The translations under genes were made by a program, and so were the position numbers. Below, one piece after another: positions 35,586 to 49,916 of a stretch of DNA of 64,000 bases (positions are counted from its first letter, which is position 1; each line of letters begins with the position of its first letter). A model generated the notes under the pieces. That model worked only from the letters and a program-made list of their open reading frames with translations, made no database searches and had not been told where the DNA came from. The stretch is from Sipunculus nudus. Lineage: Eukaryota; Annelida; Sipuncula; Golfingiida; Sipunculidae. The stretch spans positions 31,127,456-31,191,455 of the forward strand of contig CM049312.1 in the NCBI GenBank assembly GCA_026874595.1, written 5' to 3'.

Positions 35586-35730
35586 TTTATTTTTTTACCT
35601 CGGATTTGAAGGTTCTTTTATTTTGGCGGCCATCATCAGTTTTATTTCCAAGCAAAATGATCATTGATATTTATAGTGGAGCCTTATCCGTCATCCGAGT
35701 GATGCGGGCAGATAAAATCATGGGAAATAG
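35586..35730. promoter_or_regulatory. Candidate regulatory patch with paired GATA sites
   Basis: CTTATCC (35683-35689) and AGATAAAA (35710-35717) are oppositely oriented GATA-type sites about 25 bases apart, flanking CATCCGAGTGATGCGGGC. ATTTTGGCGGCCATCATCAG lies upstream. Confidence 0.2.
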
Positions 35731-38700
35731 CAAAATAGGTGACAATGAACCTTGGATATTATCGTAATTTATTTTTAAAATTCCATGGCCATATATGTGA
35801 AATATAAGCCTCGAAAAATGACAAACGCTTAAGACTTACTGGAGATTTATGTCTGACATACACATTTAGCAGTAAAGAAAGTTTATTCCTGAACTCGCTA
35901 TATTCTATTACAATTAACAAACAGTTTTTTTTTTCAGATATAATCAAATTAATGACTTAAAAAATGTTTCCATTACGATGGAAAATAATTCCAGCTTTTT
36001 ACAGTAGTCATACGTGAGCTTTTAGACATTTGGCCCTTGTTTGTTGATCTGAGGTAGTGTTCTCAAACTCTCTGGCTTTGTGCTGTTTTAAAAGAAAAAC
36101 GACTCATTTTCAATTCCCCCACCAATTGTCGGTTTAGCAGAGAAGCCCCACATAACAGGAATTTGAGAAGTAAGAGCGAAACTCAAGATATTTCACTATT
36201 TTGCCTTTCCGGCATTTGCTGATGAAAAAAGCATATGTTCTTCTTTAGTGCTTATAACTGAGATATAATTCACTCATCTAAACTCTACGTTAGGAAATGT
36301 GTACCAAAGAAATTTTTCGACACAACTCTACCTGATTGTAAGTATCATAAATATGATGTCGTGGGCCGCTATTTCAAACTAGAGACTACTTCGTTTCTAC
36401 CCTTCACCTAAACAAGGTTAGAAAACCTCACCTCACTGACTGACGACCAAGTTAGACTAGGTCCAAGCTGCCTGAATACAGGAGAAATCAATCGTTACCT
36501 CCTAACTTTGTAACCCACGCATCATGGCTCCGTGACAACATAGGTCGATTGTTGCGGATTTTTTCCTGACGTGTACACCATATTTTACCCCTGGTTATTT
36601 AATTTTTCTTTGTGCAATATTGTTCACATTTTTGTTGGCTGTTATAATAACAATCAATAAACAAGCCATTACAGTTTGAAGAGTATCTGGATCACCATCC
36701 TATGGTATGCATCACAGTCTCCCTGTCCACTGTGCATGAGACATACGGGTATCGCTTTGGTCCTGTCGAAAGCCAGAAGCATTTGATAGGAAGTCCAATA
36801 AAAGTTCTAGAAAAGTTACTGGCGAAGGTTGCGGTGTCTAACTGCATTCTTCTTTGGACTTTTTCCTCTCGGGATGCCTGGTAAGTTAACCTCCACTTCG
36901 AAGGGCCAATTCGTATTCGCCTAGCACTCTGAAGGACATTGAATAGGTAATCTGATCCATTTAGGGAAAGCCTGTATTAGTTACGGCTGTCATTAGCACA
37001 TAGTCACAGCGAGGTATCTGGCACAATTCAATACTTTGTTTCTGTTAAATGGATTTCCCCCGGGCAAAAGAGAAAGACTTTACTCTCTTCAGTAGGCAGA
37101 AGGTTGCCAAGTACAATCATGTTCAGTGAGGACTCTGTTGCTTATTTACCAGTAAAGGATCTCTTTTGTATGACAAGCAAATTTTCAGTTTTTACAGTAA
37201 GGTCATAAAACGTTCATTTCAATGAAAATGAACGTTTGCACGCTACCGAGGGTTGTATTGTTTAGGAAAGGCGAAGTGGACTGAAGAATAATTATATTCA
37301 GTCATAAATAAAGTGGTTACTGTGAAACAAAGATCTTACACATCTAACAAACTGGAGAAAATTCACATAAATATTTTAATTGTTGCGGTAGCATTTAATT
37401 ATGTTACATGAACCTTAGCCTGTATTCCTTTGACAGCGTTTTTCTTAATAACGAGTAAACAGAAATATGGGCAGCTGAATAGTACAGATATAAAAGTCCC
37501 AATACCATACACCCCGGTAGCATAAAATTGAAACCAAATGATGCATCATACAGCAGGCGTTTATTGCAACTCGCCAATTAACATCGGGCTAAATCGTAAA
37601 ATACCTGGCGTAATATAATAAAACATCTAGAGAGATCGGGAAATATTGATATTCACCAGGTATAATATGACGTCTACCGACGTATTCAAACGGCCTGATG
37701 CTGGTATCCATGTTATACACAGGATTAAAAAAAACAGATAAGTTTGCAATCTTGTTTCTTTTCCTGATTTCTTCTCAAGGTCTTAATTCAAAATGAGAGA
37801 TTATGCATTTTGGATAAGTACTGACCCCGATATATAAATTTTGAAACAGAGAAAGAATAAAAACAGCCTTCCATTCTTATCGCATCTTTATTCATTTGAA
37901 AAAAAAGTAACTATAATAATGACCTTGCAGACCTTACGGACCACAAGTATTGCTAAGGCTTCTTAGTAACATGGCTGTAGTATAATTCCTTAAGTCAACC
38001 GAGTTTTTTTATAAGCAACATATGAAAATCAATGCGGTTGGGAAAACGTTGGTATATTTTTATACCTCAACACAGGACAGAATGGCAGTGACACACCTGA
38101 TTAGAAACATGCTCTACCACGCCTTGCAGATGTTCCTCTCTACGTGCTCGCCTTCACAAACATGTACACAAAGGAAAAAGCGCTGTGTCATGTGAATGCA
38201 TCTGTTATATATTATCCCCATCCAGCCCACGTCTTGGGTGCCATCAATTGGATGTTTCTCTGCCAGAAAACTCAAGAAAATATCACTGGCTTAAGGAAAG
38301 TCATAAAAAAAACTGCTATGATGTTTTCAACGCACTCGTATTCTCTTAATATCAGATCGGTTCCAAAAGAATCAGGTTGTCTGAAATATTCTGGTATATT
38401 GTGTTTGCCGCAGTTACATGTAAATGGTTCATATAGAGAATGAGTATGTTTATTTTGCACTTAAATCATTTTTACGATACCTAGCTTTGTGTAAAAAAAA
38501 GAGGATTGCTTCCGAATAACAGATACAAATCGCCCAGGCTGAGAGGGCTTTGTATAGGAAATGTTAATTTTCATAATCTTATATATGAATTTTTAACCTT
38601 TTTGTGTCAGTTGTCTGAAAAGCTCAGGTTTCTCTTCGCTGTACGGACTGCATTTACCCAATCAAAGCAATGGTAAGACATTCATGCACTGGAAACATGC

Positions 38701-41700
38701 AGAACACATAAAACAATATAGTTCAGGATTATCGGACATAAATTATTTGTTTAGTTGCATAGTAGTTAAAGTTCTCGTCATTTGATACCTGATATTATTA
38801 TCATACAACATATAAGAGACGGTAAACCTTTTGTAAAATTATACAGCGAATAACACAGTACCTTAGTCAAAACACTTATGAACATTGGCGTCTGTATCTT
38901 TTCACAACTTATGGTTAATTTACTAATAGCCTGAGCCTATTAAGTTTGGACCTAAGTATATATTACCCGGCTTCATAGAGGGGTATCCAAACAATATACT
39001 TGTACTTGCCCCTGCACTGATAGAACCTGCATTCATATCTTTATTCCTTAAAAAAAACATTACTTAATGTTTAGATATCAATCTCTAGCGCAAGTGCTTT
39101 TTGTCACAACGCACTTTGCGGAAAGTGACAGCACTGAGCATTGTCTGTATTACTTATTGAGAAAAAAATACTGGACAGCAAATGCTTGATGTAAAACGGC
39201 CCTGTAACAAGGAAGAGCGTTGAAAATAACTGGGTAGGCTATGTACTGTTTCGAGTAAAGGCCATGCACAACAAGTGAACAGTCGACTCTTACGAAGTAA
39301 TTTATATAGCCCAATGGTAACTCAAATCCTACAATTTTAGTTGTGGGGGCCAATTTAAAACTGTTGTGTTTTAATGAAAGCCGAACTGGCATACACAGGT
39401 CAAGATACCAACAATAAAACTTCACTAGATATTGTTTATAGAGGAATTCGCTTTGTAATTTCATAATAACCAATATTGTGGAATATCGCCGCTTTGATTT
39501 AAAACGGCCTTTATTCCCTTGAAACCCCAGACTCTGGAAAACATTCTTAATCTAAGGGTTTACGGGCGATTCTGTGTCACTCTTTCTGTCTTTAATTTGT
39601 GGTTATTCATCACCCAGATAAAAAATATATAAGAAAGTGAAAAATTGATACCCTAAAGGAAGGCTCGTCACTATATTTTGATTTTTCATGGACATCAGTC
39701 ATGGACCAATGATTGTCGGATTTTTTACACACTCGTCGTACGTTTTTAAAGGGCGACTACAAGAAACGTTATATAAATACACAGATTGTTTTGAAACACA
39801 AATATGAATATAACTGTTACAAAATTGGACTATTTTATGAGATACAAAGCAAATTGTGCAGATCGTTTCTTTGGCTGTACATTAATTCGTTGACGGTTAA
39901 AGACGGAACACATTCTCGTAAGCTTGCAAAAATGGTTTGTACTCAAACCGTTCAAGCTTTCAGGTCCCCTTTACAAATCGATGTATTTGATTCAGTAAAC
40001 CGGTGGTAATAGGATACAAAACATATATTACGATGTACAAGAACCATTTCTCAAATGCTGGCCATCTGGAGCACTGTTTATAGAAAACACTATTGCGGGT
40101 ACCGCACTATACATTGGTACTCTATCATTTTGGTTCATTGGTTTATTGGAGCTTAGAGACGGCGGCTTTGCCCTGTCTGCTGTTTAGCTTATACAACATA
40201 GTTTGCCGTGTTCTTGTTATTGTAAATCATTCCTGAATGACACTGGAAAGGATTTATTAAAACGTCCTTAGTGGCAGCTGGGACTTCAAACCAGGTGAAA
40301 TCCTGACTATATATTATTGGTGGATTTCCTGATATTTGTTGAATGTCCTCGGGCTACTTCTAATGAACTTCTTCTGTCAGCTAGATACGTCCATATATAA
40401 TATGTATTGAAATTTGATATTCATAGTCATGATTAGGAATTGTTCTAAATGTTGAGCTACCATATCCAGATAAAGATTATTTTGTTATCCCAACATACTA
40501 TGAACAGTGTAAATCCAAATGTCACCATGTGTATCGGTCCAAATGATAATTGGATTTTAGGGGAGTTTACCTCTCTGTGAATTGCCATATTTACTTAGGT
40601 TTTATATGGTAGAAAGAAATGATTAAACTATTAAACATTGCAGCGTTTCCGTTTATAATATACAATGGAAAACACACAGGTGCGCATTCTCTATGTATAT
40701 TTAGCTGATTGTTCTATTTGTTAAAATACCATATTATTGACAAAGAGGTAGCAGAAGGAGGCAGAAGGAACACGTCCACGGTTCACTATACGGCTGCATG
40801 ACAAGGTATAATAAAAAAATTAAACTGATCAGGTTAATACTTTTTTTTTCTAAACTTAAATGTAAATTTATTCTAAAATATAAAATTGATATACCAAAGC
40901 ACCGTAAAAAATAAATATTTCTTTTCCTTTTTAGTTCCTTACGTGTAAACATTTCTTACGGTGGCATTTCTGTAAAGGTGTGGTTGAAACATTGTACTGA
41001 TGTATTGATTAACTTTGGAAGTGTATCTAAGCAGTTGATACTCATAAAGGTTCACAAAATGAAAAAAAAAAGATAGATTAATTATGATGCCTTATCAAGG
41101 ATTCACCTGGTCGTTAAAAGCAAGCTTTTATGTCACCCCAACAACATGGCATAAGTGCATCTTAGGAAATACAATGCAAACCCAAAACCTGGATGGCGAG
41201 ACATATATTGATGATCGGACCAATTAGAAGTCAAGATTTTATCAGTGATAATCCACTCTTAAAACCAGATTTTTTGTAAAAGATTGGACATAATTTTATG
41301 GTTATTTATGTACCTATGGATCTAAAAGAATTTGATTTGCTGCATAAGACCAGATGCTCTAGCTGCAATTTACCTTTTACACACTTGTACTTGTATTTCG
41401 TGTATAACAGGCTAAAGCCATCGTTCGGATCATAGGGCAGTTCACACGTTTGAAGTACTGAAAAAAATATCTAAGAAAACCGGCTATTTTACCGGGATTT
41501 ATACGACTTATTTATACAACTTATATTTATACGAGATTTGACTCTTCCTATTGGTCAAATTAAGCTCGACGTCTTGGACATGGGCCATATTTTATTATAC
41601 ATTTCAGTTTTCGTCTTGTGTGGTTATGCTATTGTGGGAATATTGCAGGTTTAAGTTCAGCATATGTGATATCAGGACATTACACAGACGTGGATGGTTA

Positions 41701-43059
41701 CAAGTTTCACTGTGTGGGTCGGTGATACGAAAAAAACCCAGATTATTTCTTCTAGTATTGTTACGAATATGTTCATTAACTGCTTTTCAATCAAGACAAA
41801 AAGAACCAAAAATTTACGAAAGGTAGGTTCTAGTCTTATTTTCAAAAAAAAGTATTCATTTTATTTCAATCAACTACCAACAATTCCTGTTAGGTGAACG
41901 ACTCCTCAGATCTTTATTAGATTGATAACTTTACAAATTATATCACACTCTGGTTTTTCTCTTCTTTTTTAGCTCTCCAAAACTACTTACAGGTCAGGCT
42001 TCTGGACACAAACCGCGAGTTAGCTCTAGTTGTTTCAATGTCATTTCCCAGACTGTTATCATCATGTGTAGTAGAAAACATCTTTATTAAATTTAATCTC
42101 ATGTTTTGCTGTTCTACCGGTGGCAGGACACATTTGTATTGTAAATGTTCTTGAATTTAAATGGTGATTGCAGGAAATAAACCTGTTATGTAAACTCTGT
42201 TTGATATATAAGAATAGCACGTTATGAATTACTTTAAGGCCATTGGGAAAAACATTCTATTGTCCTACTGACTCAAAATAGGAAGCGAGGCTATTGATTT
42301 TGAAAATTTTCTTTTTTAGAAAATTATGGAGTGTTTCTTACTTTATGGAAAAAAAACTAGAATGTGCTTCAAGAATACAAAATAAAATTACATTAATTTA
42401 TTTATTTTGTGTCTTACAAGTGCAACAACCCGGGAAAGTCATATCACTGTATGTCCTGAAAAGACTTTTTAATATTTTGACAGTTTTGAATTTGCGATAT
42501 GATGCTAACTTGTTAGCAGTCCTCATCATACTGTCATAGTTTTTTTTTTCCAAAACTGTAACCTCAGACGGCTGTAATGCCTGGACACCTAGCTTTTACC
42601 TCATAACTAACTTCCCATGCATAAAATCTATAGAATTAAATAAAAAAAATTGCCTTATTGTATCCCATTGCTATGTATTTTTAGGATTTTTCCTCTTTTG
42701 CAAGGGCAACTCGAGAAATGTATGTTGCTATTATTTCCCACATAATCGAATCTCTGCGCAAAACATGCTACCAAACCAGACCCACGCCAGCAGATAATTA
42801 AACAGCTTATTTCACAAACCATCGAAGGAGGTAAGGATGATTCGAATAGATACTCATTAGGAGCTCGCATGACTTAGTCCTTATAGCTGATTTGATTCAA
42901 CTCAAGTGAGAAAACAGTGTTTTATGAATTTCACATTGAAAAAGTTAGTCTTATTGTCAGTATACTTCTCTCAAACCGTAGACAGGTAAAAGGAGAAAAA
43001 AAGGGCTAATTCTTGGTACTTCCTTGTTTTTTTCCGAGTTAAAAAAGATTCTCCGTGCT
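35731..43059. other. Long featureless AT-rich stretch
   Basis: No gene, SINE head, TIR pair or tandem array was found by eye over about 7 kb. Frames of 99 codons (38144-38443 plus), 107 codons (39150-39473 minus) and 98 codons (39713-40009 plus) carry no recognisable motif. Confidence 0.4.
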
Positions 43060-44849
43060 AGGAGTGAGAGTCCAAGTGTACAAAATAGCAGGACTATTTA
43101 AAACACCAAAACACCTCGTCAAGATTCATTTAAGGTCGTTGAGAGGCAAAGCAAGCGGAGGAGCTGCCTAACTTGTATATCAGCCAAAGATATACCAGTT
43201 GTAGCTTATTCTGCCTCAGGAAATAATTCAATCTTCAAGAGAAAGAATTGGGGACGTTGACCTCTTAGTCTTCTGAGACACGAAAAAAAGTGATAGAAAC
43301 CAAAGTTAAAGGTAAAGGTAAACATCCTAAAACCTTCTATATACAGTGTATCTTAATAAGCTTATTTGGCTATGCTTGTATATGCAAAACACGGAACAAG
43401 TCTCTCGCATATGAGATCAGAGGAGAAAAGCGTGTTTGATTCCTCTGGGCTGTTCTGCTTGTCTTGAAAAGCTCATTTATAAACGGCATAGGCTGATTAT
43501 GCAGTGCAAAGTTGAGAGGGGCAATCAAGAGGAATACCGACAGAACCTCCCCGTTCCCGGGAATGGTCAAACCCTCAGAACAACCCTATCCCTTGCCTTA
43601 CGACAAACAAAAGAAATTCCCTCTCTAAGTACACCATCATTGTCATAACTTCAACCGCATATTCTGACGTCTATATATTCATCATACAAAAACAGAAGTT
43701 GCCCAGTTTACAGCATGTTATTATTTATATTGTACACCAATATTAATCATTCAAAAACGTTTTACATTTATGATACTTCAATGTTGCAATTAACACATGT
43801 AAAGTAATCAGTCTTTAGATAGACGTAAAATTAAAACTATTTTAGGAAAACATGAGGGATTATTGTGAACTGATTGATGGAATAATCTGATAATTATATT
43901 ACGGTGAAAGGTGCAGGCCAAAGGATATATTGCCCTCAGCCGTAAATAGTGAAGTTGACATTTCCCATTAGCGTCATTTAATCGAAGCCTATATTTAATT
44001 TACAGCATACCTAGATATCAGATTCATGCGTGAAAATCATGAAAGGTATTGAATTGACAATGTCTGACTTTGATTTCTATGTATTTCGGGAGGCTCCGCC
44101 AACCTCTCTTACATTAAAGAGTTTGCCATTTGAGGCACAATGAAACAGTGAGAAATAGGCCGTTTATTTTTAATATATGCTGCAAGCAGAGATGCAAACA
44201 TAGGAAAAGTGTTATATAATATATTCTCATGGGTCCTTCGCCGAAGACGTTGGCACTATGTTGCATGGTATGATGAAGCGCTGTATAAACAACAAATTTG
44301 ACTGGCTGCCAGTTTCATTATGAGCATAATACATTTCCGCTCATTCCTCCCACTGTGGGATGTAAAAACTCACACAATCCCTAAAATGGCACCGTATTGT
44401 TACAGCCAAATACGTTGTCTTTTCGCTGCAATAAATTTGAATATTTAGTAATATTTCTGTTATTTATTTTTATTATATAAACGCCTGTCTTCTGGGACCC
44501 TGAGCTCTAGAAACAAACTGGTTAAAGAATAAAAAGACATATCTTTGTTCGCATGAAATAACAACTGGCACACCTGGATAACTGAGAAAGGTGTCTATAA
44601 AAATCAGATACACATAGGTCAACCAGCTGCACCCGTTGAAGTAGATTATAGCGTTATTATTAATAAGTTGATAAAGCGAGTACTAATTAAATCTGATCAT
44701 GTATTCGTAATCTTGTGAATGTAGAAATATGGGAGGCGAACTTGCCACCAATTTTACATGCGCTTTCCCTGCATACAGTCTAATTGAGTGTTATTATTTT
44801 TTGTTATTCCTCCTCTTTTGCTTCTTATTACTGGAATTTTATACTTTTA
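43060..44849. other. Intergenic DNA without recognisable genes
   Basis: 43120-43270 is slightly GC-richer; otherwise nothing stands out. Confidence 0.4.
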
Positions 44850-44957
44850 TAATTAGTAACAGTAGTATAATTGGTATTAGTAGAAGCATTAGTAGTAGCA
44901 GTTGTAGGTACTGTAGTGATAGTTGCCGTGGTAGAAGTAATAGTAGTATTATTAAGT
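44850..44957 (+). repeat. Degenerate (TAG/AGT)n trinucleotide tract
   Basis: Imperfect repeats of AGTAGT/TTAGTAG with substitutions over about 100 bases. The serine-rich frame read across it (44729-44959) is a by-product. Confidence 0.85.
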
Positions 44958-46699
44958 AACATGAATCTATACTGGTCCTTTACAAATTTCCTTCGTATTC
45001 AATTAATTTTTTTTTTATTTTTACCCTTAAGATCTTTATAATTCTATAATACTCTATCTACAAAATAATAAAGGGACCAACATGTTGCTTTGCAATGACA
45101 ACTTTATAGCGAGTTTGAGTAATTAGAGAAATAAAATGGCATTTATTGACTTCCGATTCCTTTATAATGTAAATTAGTTGCAACAATGTTCGAACGAAGC
45201 ACAAATGCATTATGTCCGAAAAATCTCTGTAATACGGGAGGAAGGGGTTCTCCTGAACTGGGAGTATTTACAAACCAGAATCAAACCGAGTACTATTGGT
45301 TTTGAGTTAACTAGAGAATTCCTGCAACGCGATATTAGTACATTTTACTTTCGTCGGCAGCCGAGCAAATATATAAGCATAACTGGATATTAAACAGTTT
45401 TTTATCATGAAAGAAAATAAATATGCTTTATTATTCCACAAAAAAAAACATTAAAATGATAAGAATATATACTGCAGACACAGCTTTCAACTGCCATGTA
45501 TGTGAGTTATTCACCTATATGTGTTTTTGCTGTGTTTGTCTAAACTTACGGAATGATTTATTTGCTTAAATTAAGCAGGGAATGAACATTACATTGTTAA
45601 ACAAGGAAAGATGAAATATACATATTTTATCTATCTGTGCTATCATATTATACATTCAGGATCGAATGATATATCGTAGCAATGTCTCATGTTTTTATTG
45701 TTAAACAACTAGTTGTCCCGAATTTAATGACGAATGGATTTTTTCACCTTTTATGGTTCTTATGATTCTGTCGGCATTTTTCCATGTTATTCTCTGTGAT
45801 GTCACTGCATTCAGACCAGCCTACATTTCGTGTATATAGGCATCTTTACTCGTTACTAGCAATAACAGCACCGTGCATACATTCCATCAACACTGTATTA
45901 GCCTGTCAAAGCGGGAGGCCTATTTTCTATTTTAATTAATCCACTTTTGTAACTTTCAGATCCAAGCAAGTTTATGTTGTTGTTAAGAACACCTGTTGTG
46001 CATTTTTGTACATCTATGTGATATAATTTTTCCATTCAGTAATATTTACAGTTCAGGTTTCTGAAATATATTTTAGAACATTATTTAGGCATATATGAAA
46101 TATTAAAATCCTTAAGCGTGTTATCTTTTTAAAAAACAAAAGCTTCAGTAAATCAAGAGTGGAGCTTTTTAATTCATGGCATCTTTTACTCTGTAATAAA
46201 GACCTATCCAAAGCGAAAAGTTGAATAAAATCAGAATGATAAATATTGAAGGAATTGATTGGATGGCTCAAATATCGCATAAACTCGGCAGTGTCAATGT
46301 ATGCCCCTGTTAAACTGTAAAGCCCTTACTTTGCTACAACCCTGTTGTCTAGGAAGAATAGGACAAGTAAAAATTGGATTGTATAAAACAAATAATTTCA
46401 GACATTTATGAAAAATATCATAGCCTTAGAACTAATGGTCCATCGTTGGACTGACTCCTTGCAATCTAAAGTCTCATATTGTTTTAGCTTGGTCTGATCG
46501 TATGCGTGGTTGCATCTTTTTTGTTTATTATTTTGACATAAAGGTTAATGTTCCTAGCCTTACATTATATGATGTAAAATGTTATCTTTTAATCAATAAA
46601 GCAAAACATTGACTCTGAATGTAAACGTCGATAGATTTAATTTATATCTTGATCTGTATCTCTCACAATTTAAGTATCGCTATACGTATCGAAACGTGA
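44958..46699. other. AT-rich intergenic DNA
   Basis: Nothing recognised. Confidence 0.4.
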
Positions 46700-46776
46700 G
46701 CTAATGTATCATTAGATTCGGAACAGTCTTGTTCTGCTTCAAACTTTTAACGCACTAACCACTTGGCTATGTCCTT
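46700..46776 (-). mobile_element. tRNA-derived SINE relic (Ser/Leu-like head)
   Basis: On the minus strand TAGCCAAGTGGTT (46757-46769) matches a type II tRNA A box and GTTCCGAATC (46715-46724) is one insertion away from a B box. Their spacing is plausible for a tRNA head. The body cannot be assigned. Confidence 0.4.
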
Positions 46777-49700
46777 CTCCCTCAATCTCACGGTTTGCTT
46801 AGAGCGCCAGGTTGAGAACTACGTCTGAAAAGTCACCGTTCAAGAAATAAGTTACCTTTCCTTAGCCAGACGTGATAAGTATAACACGGATTGAGAATTT
46901 AAACAAGAATTTGGCCCATGTTAACAAATCAATGCGTGTCTGATGAGCAGGCCTCATTTGCAACGACACTTCCTGCTAAATAAATTGACCAATAATATAT
47001 TTGATCAGATCTGATCTTTACTTAATTTTACAAAAATGAACTTCCGACATGAGCAAAATGAACTTTGGATCCAAAATCCAATAAACACAAAGGACGCTAC
47101 CCGGGGTGACATAAGTACTAACATGGTATTGAAGTTCCAGATTCGTTACTTTGGCCTGTCCTACTGTTTTCTTCAATCAAATCTAACTTTTCTGTTTCAA
47201 TAACATTTATTATATCTAGGTAGGAGCCGGTGCCTGAAACACTTTTTTATTCCGGGCCAGTTTTTTGGTCCTTTCTGGGCCAGCATTTTTGCAGGAACAA
47301 ATGAAGGTAGGTACAATATTAATGATCTTTAATGTTCTAATAATATTCTCTATTATATAATGTTTTAAAATATTATGAAGTTGCCATCGGTTTCATGAAA
47401 ACAATTACGCGCTTAACCGGACATATTCAGGCATTGTTACAAAGTAAAGATTAGTCCTGTAAATTGTTCGATGCTAATATGTAGATTATAGTGTGCCTGT
47501 TTATACTGACCAAGTAATGGGTTAATCTTTAGATGCATTCGTGTGTCGATATCAATAACGTAAAACAACGGGATAATATGTGTTTTGAAAAGTTTCAATT
47601 TTAATTCTCTATGCATTTCGATAACATAACTAGGACAATTAATGTAAACGCTGTATTACCGCGTGGCGGTAAATGTGTGCTTTATGATGCAATAAGCTTC
47701 AGGGTTTAAATTAAGTATTCTAATTAGCGCCTGGTTGTTAATTAATCTGTTCTTTATCGCAGGCCTTCCGTCCGCTATCCAAGCAATTACGGTCTGGGAA
47801 GCGCATTTAGACAATAGAAATAATCTCTTCCATAGCTGATAAGCTCTTCAATTATTGGACACTATATATATATTCTTGTTTGGGAAAGGCCTTCATATTT
47901 TTACACGCAATTTCATGGGTACAGTGCTAACCATGAGACCTCTTGGAAAGAATAGCTTATAATATTTGTCTTGTAGGACCTGATTATTAAGGTCTCTGTT
48001 CCTAAATGCTCCGTCTGTGTGAACGACATTGTCACCTTGAGCACTCACATAAAAATACATTCTAGATTGTTTTCCAGTATTTGACTTTTATATTTGATAT
48101 TCGAAAATAAATTTTAAACTTCACAACAAAAATATGAAGTACTTGGGTTGTATTGTTACTAGTCTCTGCTTTGGCAAGTGTGGAAATTTTAACATCTTAT
48201 TCAATGTCCTTTTCAATAGCTAAATCCTTGGATTTGAATTAGATTATTCAGTTATATTGCGTAAGCTCTCATTTGTTTAGTCAAGGAATGAGTTAAGCAG
48301 CACCCCGGCATTTATATGCCCATTTCTTTTCATAGCCAGGACTTTCCAACGTAGGTAATGCAATCATAACAATAATGGCTACTGGACAGAAAGAAATGAC
48401 AGTTCTGTATCCTTAAGACCTACTAAATTTGAAATCGGTGAGCCTTGTGGCGTCAAGTTTTTACACGACCAGGGATACGCCTACTTTAATTAATCATGGT
48501 TTTGTTCAGCTTTTGATTAGAAATGCTTGCAATTAAAAAGTTCAAACCCTATAATAAAATAAGGATTTACGCAATCCTTTAAGTCATGAATTGCTTTCTC
48601 ATAAACATGATTTGATTAATATACCCTGTTTGATGCAGCATGTTGTCTTTGTTTTTAAGTTTTTTTCTTGATTAAAAAAAGCAATTCTTACAGAGTAATA
48701 AATGGGGTTTAAGTCTCAAGATTAGGGATAAAACAAGCCCTTGAAAAAAACCTGGCCTGCTTATGCCTCCGTGAAGTAAATTATCTTCTAGAAAGGTGAG
48801 GTCAATTATTTTTATCATGACGAACCAGAAACATGTCTCATGGCATTTTGTTGTACAGCAAAATACAGGACAGCTGAGTGACCCTGCTAGAATTTAGCAA
48901 ATGTCATTCTGTGAACTGCGCCTATAGCTGTTGTAAATAACATTCACAGTTCACGGAATTCCTGCCGAATTCAACACGTTGAGACATTATTCCGGAGTAA
49001 AACACAGCTTAAAATACAAGTGTAATGGTCAAATCGCGTTTACATGAAAATAAACCCCGTGTACATGTGTGAATGTATAAAACAGCGTGTCCGTGCAAAT
49101 CAGCCGTGCCTGGCTTAATCAAGCTAGTTGATCAACAGACCCCGAAACGCATCACAACAGGTTTGCTCTGTTGGCCTTGTAAAACATGCTTATACTGGAA
49201 TCCCATTATATTGAACGACAGGATATTTTCCCCAATGTACTTATTAATTATCTTAATGTTCTTAAATTTGTTCCATTCACTCTATCTCTTCCACGTCCTT
49301 CGGTCTGCATTACTGTTTGCTTGTGTCTCTCTAGATGTCCCTTTCTGTCTGGGTGCAAGGGATGCACGTCGCTTGCTCACTTTCTCGGAGACAAAATGGG
49401 CTACAGATATTCCATTTTATGCTTTTTTCAAGTTTATATCATCAGTACCGACTTCGATGTGAATGCTTTATTTGTAGCATGGCGTGGGTCTGGTGTTGAC
49501 AACAATGTATAGCTGAGATAGTCCCTGAGGGATATCACATAAAACAATTCACAAGGACCTACAAAAGAAACTGTAGACAGACAGTACTATATAAATATAT
49601 CCTCTATCATTTTGAAACTTCTCAAGTCGCGCGCCGCTGGCTTTTAATCCATGGGTTGCCGACTGCACATGGAGAAATGAATGTTCTGCATTCCCCTTCT

Positions 49701-49867
49701 TTTTTCTAAAGCCTATTGACTGAAAAGCAGTGACTGTCATAAAAGTGGTCGCCCTTAATGGACAGATATTTTGCTGAGCAGAGATATCTGGTCTTTTTTG
49801 GTAAAATATATTTCCTTTGAGCAATGCAAAACACCGCACTATCGAGAGCTTCTTAACTCACTTGAAA
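46777..49867. other. Intergenic DNA without recognisable genes
   Basis: Overlapping frames at 49073-49462 (129 codons) and 49186-49512 (108 codons) in different registers have no known domain. At 47220-47300 GGGCCAG words are repeated (TCCGGGCCAG, CTGGGCCAGC). Confidence 0.4.
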
Positions 49868-49916
49868 GATCGCTCCTTCCAGCGACATGTGCCTGAGCCT
49901 AGCCACAGGAGCGATC
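49868..49916. other. Perfect 10-bp inverted repeat (hairpin)
   Basis: GATCGCTCCT (49868-49877) and AGGAGCGATC (49907-49916) pair over a 29-nt loop. The stem is too short for a microRNA precursor. Confidence 0.75.

Noticed and set aside
36052-36062. TGAGGTAGT as a let-7 microRNA
   Set aside because: Only the first nine bases match; no hairpin partner is present.
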